Source: Rosellinia necatrix (Eukaryota; Ascomycota; Sordariomycetes; Xylariales; Xylariaceae). Taken from it: 64,000 nucleotides of DNA. The position numbers were made by a program, and so were the translations under genes. Below, one piece after another: positions 42,321 through 54,156 of the stretch. The stretch covers positions 6,386,001 to 6,450,000 of the forward strand of contig JAGYVD010000002.1 of assembly GCA_021209875.1 (NCBI GenBank), given 5' to 3'. The notes below the pieces were generated by a model that was not told the DNA's origin, made no database searches, and saw nothing but the letters and a program-made list of their open reading frames with translations. Positions within the stretch are counted from its first letter, which is position 1, and every line of letters begins with the position of its first letter.

Positions 42321-44392
42321 TCTCCCTTCTCCAGGACGCGATTATAGGACAGATTTGCCGGAGCTCGTCTTGGATTCCCAGGTGGACTATTGCGTGTGGG
42401 CGGAAGGGGCGAGTAGTGATGAGTGGTGAACAGGAGTGGTGGTGTTGATGGGTGACTGGAAGTGGTGGTGACGGTGGTGGTGACGGCGGTGGTGACAGTG
42501 TTGACGGGGTTGGCGAAATGCAATGGATAATTGTGGTGGGGTGGCGGTGAAATGCAATGGATGGTGGTGATGGTGTGAAATGCGATGGGTGGTGGTGTAT
42601 CAAGCGACATGAATTGTCGTTACCTACCGAGCCCCCGCGCGGAGAGAGCGAGATGCAGTGAAACCCTCCGGTGACGCCATCTACCGCCATCTACCGCCAT
42701 ATGCAAGTGGTCTATCTAGCACCTACCCTGTCGCGTCCGCCTCTCGCTAGGTACCTTCCCCCTCTATTACCTATAGGTAGGTACGGGGCGGAATGTTTCA
42801 TGTCTCATTTACATACCTCTACACCTCGCCTCTCCGTCTTTTGTAATGGTCTCTTTAAGGTCGATCAACACAAGTCGTCTCACCCGTCTCCGGCTCTCCT
42901 TCCGTCTCTCCTCTCCTCTCTTCTCCTCCCTTCCCCTCCCTTTCCCCCCTCTCCTGTCCCCTCTCCTGTCCCCTCTCTCCTCCTCTGGTGGGGTTATCAT
43001 CACAATGGAACCCTTTTCGGCTCTCTATCCTCCTCATCGCCCTGGGACTACCTACCAGGTAGCGCAACTGGCAGAAAGCTACGGAAAACTACTGGTTTTC
43101 TCGGCGGGGTCAGCGGCAGGGACGGAGTAGGTGAAACGACCCCCTGGGAAAGTTTTAGTGAATTCCGTGGTGGCGCGAAGAGGGGGATCAGCCGCAGTGC
43201 GATTTGGCAGGGGCCGTTATAACCGTGCCAGGTGAGCGTCAAATTTTCCAGGCTCGTCGAGTAGTTATATAAAAAGTCTTAGATAATCTTTCATTAATTG
43301 AGACCGGGCGACGGACTATAGAAGTCCCACGAGTCTGCATTAATATGCATTTTGTGGATTTGTTTCCATCGTCGACCCAAAGCCCTGTGTGGGTCGCAGG
43401 TAAAGGAATGCAGAAGGATGTGCAGACATAGAAAGCTTATGAAGCTTCTTTGCCAGGGCCTGCTCGGGGGCTACACGGGGACTGATGAGAGCGTAGTCTA
43501 TAATGTCTCGCCCGTAGTGCCGAAAGAGGATAGCATATAGAAATAAATGGTGATGGTGATGGCGATGGTAGGAGTTAGCGACAGTGGGCGGATGGTATTA
43601 GTGGCCGCATGGAGGCCCGGCAAGCGGCCATAGTAAAAAGGAGGAGAGGGGGGTTTGGGGGGAGAGGAGGCCATTTATACATCCATAGGTTGAAAGACGA
43701 TGACATTTCGGCGAGGCTGGCATGCGTCTCTATTGTGCGACGTGATTCCCGATTTGCTGCCTCACGAGAATGAGGGTCGGATGCTTAGGTGTTGCGAGGG
43801 TTCGGAACTTCAAGGCGGAGTGAGTATCACAAGGGCGTGGCAGGTTCACCACTAATGATGCTCCGGGCAGAACTCCGCCCGGGGGTCTTAACGTCCTTCC
43901 GCTTGACTGTAAACCGAAAACATGACGTTATAGCAAAGCTTACATATCTCCTGCATATTGCCCATAGTTGGTGACTTACCCAGTACAATACAGTAAGTCA
44001 CCAAGTCACCAAGTCACCAAGTCACCAAGTCTACCTACTAAATTGCCTGCTTATTGTTTGTGTTCGGCCCCCGGTTCTTTCTTATTATATTAATTACTAT
44101 GCGATTTGGGCACTAAACGCGGCTGGCGATCGGATATGTAGTGAGATATGTATGTCATATGTATGTTGGGTGATACTTACTACATTCCCTGCATTCCCGA
44201 GGTCACTGATAAACTAATCGGTGGATGGAGAGGCGATACCGCTCACGACCAGGCGGGACCCTCTTTTCCCTATTTAGCTAAGTACCTAAGTAGGCCGGTG
44301 CAGCTCGTCAACGCAACTCTGCCATCAATCCTTTGCGGGGGGTCGTCATTGCGGGAGGGCACCACTTCGGAGGACACCACTACACCTGGGGA
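42321..44392. other. Long intergenic region
   Basis: About 2 kb with no supportable gene. C/T-rich (CTCCCCT) tracts at 42895-42990 produce long but low-complexity frames. AGTCACCA tandem at 43996-44031. Part is promoter for FPGS1. Confidence 0.5.
43996..44031 (+). repeat. AGTCACCA tandem repeat
   Basis: An 8-nt unit, AGTCACCA, repeated directly about 4.5 times. Too short and without spacers for a CRISPR; an ordinary minisatellite. Confidence 0.85.
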
Positions 44393-46142
44393 ATGCATCA
44401 TGTTTTTCGACGCGCCTGTGTCTCTATTGCATCCTTGTCTACTCTAACGAAGACGATCCCGTTTGCTCGGCGCGCAATGGCCACCGAGACAGCCCGAACC
44501 TATAACGTAATACCACTCCTATACCACTCCCATATACCACCCCCATGCCTCTCTCTATTTATTTGTCCGACGCGGCGGCACTTGGGTTTGCCGACACGCG
44601 GCACGCGGCACGCGGCGGGAGCAGTCATGCATGATGTGAAATTAACCTCTGATCATCTCTTAGGATGCCATCGATGCCCTCAACTCCCTCCAGACGCCCT
44701 ACGCCATCATAGAGGCCCGTCGAAAGGCCGGCGTTCGCCCCAATGCCACCTCCATCGCCGAGATGCGCGCTTACCTGGGGCGCATCGGGTACACGTTGTC
44801 GGAACTAGATAGCCTGAATATCTTACATGTGGCCGGGACCAAAGGCAAGGGTAGCACGTGCGCATTCGCCGCCTCTATCCTCACCCAGTACCAGCGCAGC
44901 CACGGGGTGCCACGCCAGATCGGCTTATTCACCAGCCCACACCTGATCGCCGTCCGGGAGCGCATCCGCCTCAATGGGACGCCCCTGAGTGAGGAACTGT
45001 TCGCGCGATACTTCTTCGAGGTATGGGACCGGCTGGGCGAAGCAGAGCAGCGCGAGGGCCCGCTGGTGTTGGATGAGCGGCTCGGTGTGCCCACGCCACC
45101 GCGACCCATCTACTCCCGTTATCTGACGCTCATGAGCTACCACGTGTTCCTCCAGGCCGGCGTGGACGCTGCCGTGTACGAGACAGGGATCGGCGGCGAG
45201 TATGACGCGACCAACATCGTCCAACGGCCCTTGGCAAGCGGGATTAGCACCCTCGGGATCGACCACGTGTTCGCTCTCGGTGACACGGTAGAAAAGATAG
45301 CCTGGCATAAGGCGGGAATCATGAAACCGGGCAGCGCCGCCTTCACCATCGAGCAGCTCCCCGGGGCCGCCCAGGTGTTACAGAAGAGGGCCGACGACAA
45401 GGGGGTGCGGCTGACCGTCTTGGACGTCGACCCCAGGCTCCAAGGTGTCTACATCCGACCCGATGCACTGTTCCAGAAAAAGAACGCGAGCCTCGGGATC
45501 GCACTGGCCGAGACGGCGCTACAGAAGCTCGACCCTGGCTTCCAGCCCGCCGCTACCACGTTACCCAAGGAGTTCGTCGACGGCTTGGAGCAGGTCGTGT
45601 GGCGTGGCCGGTGTGAGGTGAAAACCGAGGCCCCCATTGTGTGGCACATCGACGGGGCGCATACGGTCGACAGCCTCAAGATGGCGACCAGGTGGTTCGC
45701 GGGCGAGTGCGCCACCAAGTCGGGGCCGAAGGCACTGATCTTCAACCAACAGGGTCGCGAGGAGGCCGTGCATTTCCTCGAGGGCATGGTTACGGCGCTG
45801 AAAACGCACGGGAAAGATGCCGATGATGCATTTGAACACGTCGTCTTCTGCACAAACGTTACGCACGCGGCGACGGGCTACAAGCGTGATTTCGTCAACC
45901 ACCAATACGACCCCGAGGCTATAAGATCCCTCGCGGCACAGCATGGATTCGCCGAGAGGTGGGCGGCTCTCGACCCCAAGGCGAAGATTACCGTCGTGCC
46001 CACGATCGAGGACGCCATCAATCATGTCCGTAGTCTAGGCGTGTCTATGAGCGAGGGGAAAACGTTGCAAGCGTTCATTACGGGGAGTCTGCATCTCGTC
46101 GGGGGCGCATTGGCTATATTAGAGGGCGTGGATGCGCTGTAA
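44393..46142 (+). CDS. Folylpolyglutamate synthase (FPGS1)
   Basis: Two exons, 44393..44506 and 44664..46142 (intron 157 nt, GTAATA...TTAG, phase 0). FPGS adds glutamates to tetrahydrofolates, retaining folate in cytosol and mitochondria. The ATP-binding P-loop is HVAGTKGKGSTCAF. The folate signature is LFTSPHLIAVRERIRLNG, with YETGIGGEYDATN, GIDHVFALGDTVEKIAWHKAG, and the C-terminal WHIDGAHTVDSL. There are two in-frame starts: ATG 44477 gives 502 aa (MATETARTYNDAID), while ATG 44393 gives 530 aa and adds MHHVFRRACVSIASLSTLTK and IPFARRA, a good mitochondrial presequence. Eukaryotic FPGS genes commonly make both forms from alternative starts. Counterpart of yeast MET7 and Neurospora met-6. 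Confidence 0.95.
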
Positions 46143-47026
46143 GATGCCCAACGGACATACTGGATCGCAACTCCCGACCCATTGGACGACGGATGCCCAT
46201 ACGGAAATGGCCATATTTGGGGACGTGCCACAAAAGGTTCTACGACAGGCGGATTCATGCATTCATTCAACTGGGAGTCAGGTGGATTATAGGTGCTAGT
46301 AGATAGGATATACCCTACAAGATCTGCATGGGCTCAACCCCGATCCCGTCAGCACGGTTTAGAGTTGATGGTTAAGGGCAGTGTGCTTTATTTTCTCTGA
46401 ATAGAAAATATGTAGTTACTCTACTTGCAATTTTTTGTTTTTTTTAAAAAAAAAAATGAAAAGAAAAAGAAAAGAGGACTACCCCCGTCTAGCCTACCTA
46501 GAGGCATTTCGAACCTGGTTGAGCTCTCCTATACCTTGGCAGTGTTTTCTGCCAACCTTGAATGACATTCTATAAGTATCCCGAACGGTGTGCTACTACT
46601 ATGACATAGGTACCACTACAACATAGCTACTACAATGCTTAACCCAGGTGCCCTCCCTCTTGCTCCTATAGGTTCTTTTTTGCTTTTGGATCCGACGACT
46701 AACAGCTGCTCTCAGCTGCTGCTGGGTCGACTTCTACAGCTAGCCAGCCATACATCCCCATTGAAGCGACTCGGAGTGTCATGAACCCAACCTTCAACTT
46801 CAAGTGAAGACCAAAACCCGTAGTGCCGTTCTTTATTGGCTTCGTCCTCGTTTATTTGTTTGTTTGTTTTTGACCTTTTTTTTTTTTTTAATCTCCAAAG
46901 CCGTTCATATTATAGCTATAATATGGCTCATCATTAAACCCCAACAGCGGTTGATACGTGAGCTTCAAAAAAGGGGAGGGGGGGTTGTTGAGTGGATTGA
47001 AGCAGCAAAGCTCGCTCATTCATGGC
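46143..47026. other. Spacer between tandem FPGS genes
   Basis: About 880 nt containing a poly-T/poly-A inverted pair at 46432-46458 and a T run at 46875-46889. It should hold the FPGS1 terminator and FPGS2 promoter. No gene seen. Confidence 0.45.
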
Positions 47027-47281
47027 ATGGCCGCTTTCGCTCTCATCCGCCACATCCGGAGCCCACCACGTCTCACCAGCAGCAGCAGCGTCTGGCCGAG
47101 ACGAGCAGCAGCATCATTGTCATCATTATCGTCATTATCATCATTGTTATCACCGCCGTCGTCCCGCCCTAACAACTTGACATATCTTTGCCCCTCCTCC
47201 TCCTCCTCCTCCTTCCTCTTCCACCGACACCACCACCACCATCACAATCACCATCACCATCGCCACCACCACGCATCGACA

Positions 47282-49125
47282 ATGGTCGACGACCGCACCT
47301 ACGAGGCGGCGCTTGCGCGCCTGGCCGAGTTGCAATCCAACCATGCCGTGACCTCGCTCTTCAGTAAACCCCAACCCCCTCCCACATCATCATCATCACC
47401 ACCATCATCCGCGGAGCCAGAGAGGAACCCGGCGACGGCGACGACGGCGGCGGCGGCGGCGGCGGCGGACCTCAACGCCCTCGCGATCCCGGAGATGCTC
47501 GCCTGGCTCGAGCGCGCGGGCCTGTCGCAGGCCGACCTCGCCGCGCGGCTGCGCTGCGTCCACGTCGCGGGGACCAAGGGCAAGGGCTCGACGTGCGCGT
47601 ACCTGACGGCGCTCCTCCTAACTCAGAGCGGCGGCGGCGGCGGCGGCGGTGGCGTCGCGGGCCGGGTCGGCACGTACACATCGCCGCACCTGGTGTCGGT
47701 TCGCGAGCGCATCGCCATCGACGGCGTCCCGATCTCGCGGCCGCTGTTCGCGCGGTACTTCTTCGAGGTCTGGGACGCGTGCACGGAGGCGGCGCGGGCC
47801 GAACTCGCGGCCACCCGAGGGCAAGTGGCCGCGGCAGCAGCAGAAGGGAAAGCGGTGTTGGGGGAGGTTTCGGAGGCGGAGCTCCGCGGCCCCGCGACGA
47901 AGCCGTTCTACTTCCGGTTCCTGACGCTCGTGGCGCTGCGCGCGTTCCTGGGCGAGGGCGTGCGCAGCGCCGTGGTCGAGTGCGGCATCGGCGGCGAGTA
48001 CGACCCGACCAACGCGCTGCCGCCGGCCTGCGTGACGGCATCGGTCGTCACGCAGCTCGGCATCGACCACGTCGGCATGCTCGGCCGCACCCGGCCCGAG
48101 ATCGCATGGCACAAGGCCGGCGTGTGCAAGCCCGGCCGCAAGTGCTTCACCCGCCGGCTCGACGACGACGGCGACAGTGCTGGTGTGGGAGGGGGATGGG
48201 GATGGGGAGGAGACGATGAAGGTGCTCCGCCGCCGCGCCCGCGAGAAGGGCGCCACCCTCGTCGAGCTCGAGGACGCCGACGTCGAGCGCTGGGGCGGCG
48301 TCGTCCCCACCGACAACTGCCTCGAAGGCAGCTTTCAGAAATATAACCAGGCGCTCGCCGTCGCCGCCGCCCGGGAGCACCTGCGTGTCCTCGCGACCGA
48401 GGCGGCCGGCGCCGGCGCCGCCGTCGGCGCAGCGGGGGGATCCCGCGACGGGCGCGAGCGAGAAGCTGGAGGACGTGCCGCCGTCGTTCACCGCGGCCCT
48501 TCGACACGCGCGGCTCCGGGGCCGCTGCGAGACGCGCGAGGACGAGCGCGCGCCCGTCACCTGGCTCATCGACGGCGCGCACACGGCCGAGAGCCTGGCC
48601 GAGGCGGCGCGGTGGTTCGCGTCCAAGGTACGGCAACAACAGGATCCCGCCGGCGGCAGCGCAGAGAAGGCGGCGGCGGCGGCGGTGGCGGTGCTTCTCT
48701 TCAACCAACAAGACCGGGACGCCGCGAAGCTCGTGAGCGGGCTCGTGGGCCACATCGCGAAGCACCTCCCCACCACCTCCTCCTCAGCCAGCGGTAGCGG
48801 TGGTGGTGGTCGGCCGTTATTCTCACACGCGATCTTCACGCGGAACGACCTCGGGCCGCCCCGCAAAGGGGAGGGGGAAGGGGAGGGGCGCGACCTGTCC
48901 GTCCAGCGGGCGGCAGCGGAGGCTCTGCGCGCGATCCTCCCCGGCACGTCGACGAGCGTCGTGGACAACGTCGCGGATGCCGTGGCCGAGGCTAGGGCTC
49001 TGTCGGGGCGGCGCGGGGACGGCGACGACGTCGTCGTCGACGACGGCCGGCGCACTACCGTTCTCGTCACCGGCTCGCTGCATCTTGTCGGGGCTATATT
49101 GCGGACGCTGGAGCCGGACGCTGAA

Positions 49126-49131
<6 letters not shown>
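47282..49131 (+). CDS. Second folylpolyglutamate synthase (FPGS2), interrupted by two +1 frameshifts
   Basis: Single exon from ATG 47282. It keeps the FPGS landmarks: HVAGTKGKGSTCAY, TYTSPHLVSVRERIAIDG, RYFFEVWDAC, ECGIGGEYDPTN, GIDHVGMLGRTRPEIAWHKAG, and WLIDGAHTAESL. The frame moves by +1 somewhere in the G-rich stretch 48150-48200 and again at the G6 run 48434-48439. Discounting one base at each gives 615 aa. It is GC-rich, with Ala, Gly and Ser insertions absent from FPGS1. The frame is open upstream to ATG 47027, adding 85 residues that begin MAAFALIRHIRSPPRL, a possible mitochondrial presequence. The stop TGA lies inside a (GATT)n repeat. It is a divergent paralogue of the adjacent FPGS1. 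The conserved motifs argue it is functional and that the shifts are sequence errors. Confidence 0.82.

Positions 49132-49156
<25 letters not shown>
49127..49156 (+). repeat. (ATTG)n microsatellite overlapping the FPGS2 stop
   Basis: Seven ATTG units, continuing from the FPGS2 stop codon. Length change here would leave the protein unchanged because TGA recurs in the first units. Confidence 0.85.
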
Positions 49157-49635
49157 GTCTATGTATTATTATTCCTTTTCAACTTGGCGTCTAGACTAGA
49201 GCGTCGTCTCTTGCGATACGGTACTGCGATCCAAAGGATGGTCGCATGCTATTCAACATGCTGTGTCAGGTTCAACACGCGCCCTGCCCCGAACAGCTCT
49301 CTATTCTACACTAGAGAGAGGCAGAAGAGCGACAGACTAGGTCGGCTTGCATTTATATCTGTCTTCTGACTTGCCTTGTTTATTTTCGTCAGGTTACTTC
49401 TGTGCTCTAGCCCTTGCAAGATTTAGCAACGGGTTCTACTTATGACTCGTAAATCTATTTTACTATCTCGTACACAGGCGCGCCGGCCTCCCCCCATAGA
49501 CTATTCTCTAGATACGATAGGGGTTTAGGCCGGAGACAGATAGAATGTACAGGGAAGACACAAAGGGAATACGCAAAAAACGCTATTCCTCCCACGAGAG
49601 GTAGTTCTATGCGTCTATAGTTTATTTGGACAGAG
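49157..49635. other. Convergent 3' flanks of FPGS2 and MIC60
   Basis: About 480 nt with no feature seen. Confidence 0.45.
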
Positions 49636-51741
49636 CTACTCTACCTGCAGGCTCTGTAACCGCGCTTGCGTGGCGATGACCTGTTCACCATATGAATTAG
49701 CGCATGATTGTTAGACGAAGAGCGTTTGGCATCACTTACATCGAGCGCTTGCTGAACTTCCAACGCTTTCCGTATCTCGCTTAACCAATCTCGGCTGAGG
49801 GTCTTGGCCCAACCTTGTAGACCGTTCATTTCACGTGCAGCAGCATCGAGGTTACCCTCTTCTAGGTAGGTTTGTGTGCGAGTCAGGATACTCTCAACAT
49901 CATCGCCGGCCGCTAACCCCTGTTTCTTGAACATGACCTTACTCAATACCCAGCTGGAAGCATGGCTCGCAACACCGGCATCGTCTGGGAGGAGTGACGC
50001 TTTGCGAACCTCCGAGGCGACTCGGCGGAAACGGTCGATCAGTTGCGACGGGGTGGCGATCCCGCGCTGATAGGCTGACGGATTGATCGATCTGATGGCT
50101 GCATTAACGACCTCATCGTCGGCGGAGATTTCTTTGAGGGCGACGAGTTCACGGACAAACGGCCGGGGATGCTCGTCGTCCTCGAGGCTGGCGCGAACCG
50201 CTTCGACGGCGACGTGAAGTTGTTGAGTTCGGAGATTCATGTCGACAACGTCATTCCAGCCGGTTGTGAGCTGCTCTAGCTCTTTGACGGCGGAGCTCAG
50301 CTGCTCTAGCTTGCCAAGTCGGCCCTTGCGCTCGACCTCGACATGCTCCCGAACGTCATGCAGAAACCGGCGCTTCAGTTCGATGGCCTGTTCCAAGAGC
50401 TGGTTCTTCAGCTTCTCCTCGTTCACGCGCCTCTGCTGCTCGATCTCGGTCTGTAGCCTCGAGTCATAGGTGGATTGGATGCGTTTCATCTCCTCCTCGA
50501 ACTCGACCCGCCATTGGCTCTCTTGGGATGCCATGACCTTCTCGACGCGGCTGACCAATTCATTCGCTGCCGTCTCAAACTCCCGAACCTTAGACTCGAC
50601 CTCGGTGGCAGCATCTTTCTCGACTCTGGCCTTGATGTCTCGAATTTGCGAGCCTACGCTGTTGACCTTGTTCTTTGCCTTGTATATAGTAGAGGAGAAG
50701 CGTTCGTCGGAGTTGTCTGCATTTACGACGGTGATGATGTCATTGATCATCTTGACTAGTTCTTGAACCACAGGTTCATCGGCATCCTTGACCTTGAGAG
50801 GGTCGATGGGGGTCGGCGGCGGGAACCGAGAAGGCTCATCAACTTCGGGTGCCTTGAATTCGGGCTTACTCTGCCGAGGCTTTTCTTGCTTCTTCGCGAC
50901 AATAGCTTCCGGTGCGGCGGGCGTTTCGGCCTTGGTGGGTTCGGGAGCTGGCTTTGCCTCAGTTGGAGGGGTAGCTTTCTTTTCAGAAGCGGCCTTCTTG
51001 CTTGCGGCAATACCGCCGACGGCGCTTGACTGACGGCCTGCGGGCTCACCACTGTCGGCCACTCGCCACGAGGCACCGCTCTGCGGAGATATCTTGACCT
51101 GGGCACTGGTATCTTTGTTTCGTGAGCCGTTGCTTAACGTGTTCGGGTACCGCTTCCGGAAATCGGCCTCCTCGAAGTAAAGGACGGCTTGCTCGCCAAA
51201 CGGTACATATTCGGTAAAGAAGTCGTGGAAGTTATCGTTGATACGCGAATACCATACACCACCACCAAAGGTGATGGCGCCCAGCAGAGTGAGGGTGAGC
51301 AGATAGTTGCGCAGGCGACGGAAAAATCCCTTCTTCTTGACGGGTTTCGGTGGCGGGGGGGCGGTTTATCGACGATGGCGGCACAGCCTGAGGCGTCGGG
51401 GGCGTTGGAGGAACGTTCTTCGGATCAATGGTTGGGGGGGACAGCTTTCACGGCTGGGCTGCTCGTAGCAGCCGTCCGTGTCTCGGCAGCGGGGAGCTTC
51501 GGCGGCGTCGGGTTGCCAATCGAGGGCTTCTTCTCGTCGGCGAAGCATCTCTGCACACGGATTTGGATCAGGGCACTTTCCACACGGGCTGGACGTCACG
51601 AGCCGTCGTCGAGAGGGAATAACATACCCTCGAAGCTGCGCCGGTAGATCGGACGACCGCGGTCTGCCATTGACGGGCGGCAGCAGCACCGATGGGCCTG
51701 CTGCCTACAGCCCGGACAGATCGCAACGAGTTCCGCAACAT
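49636..51741 (-). CDS. mic60: MICOS subunit MIC60 (mitofilin), with two +1 frameshifts near the N-terminus
   Basis: Three exons, complement(49636..49680, 49740..51550, 51628..51741). MIC60 is the core of the MICOS complex that forms cristae junctions in the mitochondrial inner membrane. The presequence reads MLRNSLRSVRAVGSRPIG, followed by a Pro-rich segment, KKKGFFRRLRNYLLTLTLLG with one transmembrane helix ending FGGGVWY, then NDNFHDFFTEYVPFGEQAVL. A long coiled coil follows (VRKFE- and EEEMKRIQSTYDSRLQ-type heptads), then the C-terminal mitofilin signature (FRRVASEVRKASLLPDDAG). The last 45-nt exon gives VIATQARLQSLQVE. The frame breaks at two seven-base runs, 51434-51440 and 51355-51361. 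Discounting one base at each gives 655 aa, the usual length. MIC60 is conserved, so sequence error is the likely cause. Confidence 0.9.
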
Positions 51742-53216
51742 GAGGGCATCGAGCGGCCGTCAATATGGCGCGGGAATCGTTGCGTTTTAAGAGTGAAAAT
51801 GAGCGAGATTGGGGTGGTTGTAGGGTTGCAGGTTATGGAGACCCGGCTATTTCCATTGGAGATGTAAAAACCGGACTGAGCCTGGTCTCACCTGCCCCTA
51901 GTTTTGCATAAGTTCCATTTATATGCCTGTCATGTCTGATCCTCAAGGTACCTACTACCTATAACTACCTAACCTACCTACCTCAACGTGCAGTGGATAA
52001 CGGTAGGTACCTCAGGTACCACCTACTTGACCTATGTAGTTACTATTTCCCTATAACTGCTACAACTTTTTTTTATTATAACCATCGATAAATTGGTAGG
52101 TACGTAGGTACAGCTTTATCTACCTAAGGTGTTGTGGTTTTTTTTTTTTTCCCCTGAACTTTTCAACCCAGTTTTCCAATCTAAGAGAAAGAAGAATAAA
52201 CCTGAGCTTCCTCCCTGAGCCCGAAGACTGTATCACTACTGCCACTACGTGCCACTGCTACACCAGTCACCTTTTCATCATGATATCGTAGAATCATATT
52301 ATATATCGTATATTCTCTACTGTTCTAGTTACCATATCTTCTAGCATCATAGAGGCTGCCTACCATTCCAGTCAAACCGTAATTATTTGCCTGTATATGA
52401 GTCAGATAACTAACCTCGGGAATCTGCCCGAAGCTTGCTGAACCTTGATCCGGGTCTGATTCAGCCAAAGCCAAGCCGATCGGCCATTGGGGCCAGATAC
52501 ATGCATACATACATACATGTGTAACCAGTACATATGTAATTAAGTGACGGCACTTGTGGATCCGATCAGATACCTCTATAGGGCCTAGGTGGATAGCTGT
52601 GGATATATCAAAGACCCATGATATCCAGACCACTGCTACCATATATCAATATTTAGGTACTTAGATAGAACATCGTCCTGGGCAAGTGTAAAGCCAAAAA
52701 CAATTAACTTAGGCAGGAAGATACCGTGCAACACTATACATCTGTCGAACCGTGACGATTATTGCTCTATTGTATTAACTACTTGTACTTGACAACGCAG
52801 AAGCAGTCTGTAGCTCTGTGCTCTGCCTGATCGACCATCTGGTCACATCGCTAGTCTAACTAACGTCCATATGCGACCAATGCCCTACTTCAGAATCTCA
52901 TCAAGAATCTCAAGTATTAAAAAACCAAAAGACCGTAATGCCGTCCTACCGCGGGAAACCCATAATGGAATGAATATACACTAAATGTGCGATTACCGTC
53001 TCGTGTTGCTCACCATGGGAACACCAATCACTGCCCATATACACACGTACACGCTCACCCCGCCTCGAGGCAGCGCCTAGCCAGCAATCTACCAGGCAAC
53101 CAAGCAGGCAGCCAAGGATGCGTACGCCGTATAGGCAGCGCTGATACCGAGATACCAGAGCCCTGTCCCTTCGTCATGGTGGGCTGAAATGCTGTAATAA
53201 TTACTCGAAAGCGCCT
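51742..53216. other. Long intergenic region
   Basis: About 1.5 kb, with T runs (52138-52150), TACCTACC/GGTAGGTA-rich sequence at 51950-52110 and an ATAC tandem at 52500-52516. No supportable gene. Confidence 0.5.
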
Positions 53217-54156
53217 CTAACAGCTGCATGGTCCCCCGGCCTGTGTGTCTCTGCCCTCGGTCGGCCCTAGGCTGACACCGCCTGGTCGCTGGCCAGGCCT
53301 TGTGTGGCGGGGACCAGCCTGGTCCAGAGGAAGCTTCTTCGCGATGGCAGTGAACAATTCTTGCACGTTCTCCGCCGTCTTGGCCGAGGTTTCGAAAAAC
53401 AATAGACCAGCCTCGTTGGCATAGGCCTCCGCCTCGGCCGCTGGAACCGCGCGCTTATCGGGCTGCTCGTTTACCAAATCCAACTTGTTACCGGCGAGGG
53501 CAATGATGATGTTCTCATTTGCCTGCCGTTGCAGCTCCTTTACCCATGCCTTTGCCTTGTCTAGTGATGCCTGTAATCGCCAGATGTCAGTCGGGGCCAT
53601 GGAGTGCACTGCAAGGAGCACATCTATCTAGCTGCGTGGCCGAGTACGTACGGATTGGGTGATATCATAGACGACTACCGCACAGTTGGCATTTCGGTAA
53701 TACATGGGCGCTAATGACTTATATCTCTCTTGACCGGCGGTATCCCAGATCTCAAACTTGACCGTTGTATTTTCGTCAAGGGATATGGTTTGTGTGAGGA
53801 ATGCAGCGCCGATGGTTGATTCTCTGTACGAGTCAAATTGATCCTGGGGCGAGGATAAGCATCAGCAGTTGGTCTCCACGGCATCATGTCTTGGAGGAAA
53901 TTTAGTGTATAGGTACCTTAACGAATCTCAGCACTATCGAGCTCTGACCAGGACAAGTTAGCTTCACCGGTTCCCTTCGTTGGCATGCGTATCGAGGATT
54001 ATTACCTTTCCTACAGCGGACTCCCCTGGGCGTGCGTCAGCATCAGCTAGAACCATACAAACAGCGGGGGGCGAGCGTACCCAGCAGAACCAACTTGAAT
54101 TGTGCAAATCGAGTATTCATGCCACGGCCTGTGGCAGGCCCTGTCCGGGAAGCCAT
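53217..54156 (-). CDS. Rab5-family small GTPase
   Basis: Five exons, complement(53217..53570, 53652..53843, 53917..53943, 54006..54025, 54081..54156), giving 222 aa. Two internal exons are only 20 and 27 nt; phases close exactly. G-domain motifs: P-loop GESAVGKSSIVLRF, effector loop [16 protein letters not shown], switch [20 protein letters not shown], the guanine-specificity GNKLDL and ETSAK. The [11 protein letters not shown] effector sequence is diagnostic of Rab5 (yeast Vps21/Ypt52 group). The C-terminal CSC is the site of double geranylgeranylation. Rab5 drives early endosome fusion. Confidence 0.95.

Noticed and set aside
42671..43222. 183-codon plus-strand frame in the 42-44 kb spacer
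   Set aside because: Dominated by CTCCCCT simple sequence and without a motif or splice pattern.
43996..44031. Possible CRISPR-like array of AGTCACCA
   Set aside because: Units are 8 nt, directly adjacent and without spacers, in a eukaryotic genome: a minisatellite.
47472..49070. Several long Arg-rich or Ala-rich frames over FPGS2 on both strands
   Set aside because: Shadow frames of a GC-rich gene. Only the plus-strand frames carrying FPGS motifs are credible.
50239..50766. Plus-strand frames over MIC60
   Set aside because: Antisense shadows of the coiled-coil region; Ser/Cys/Leu-rich with no motif.
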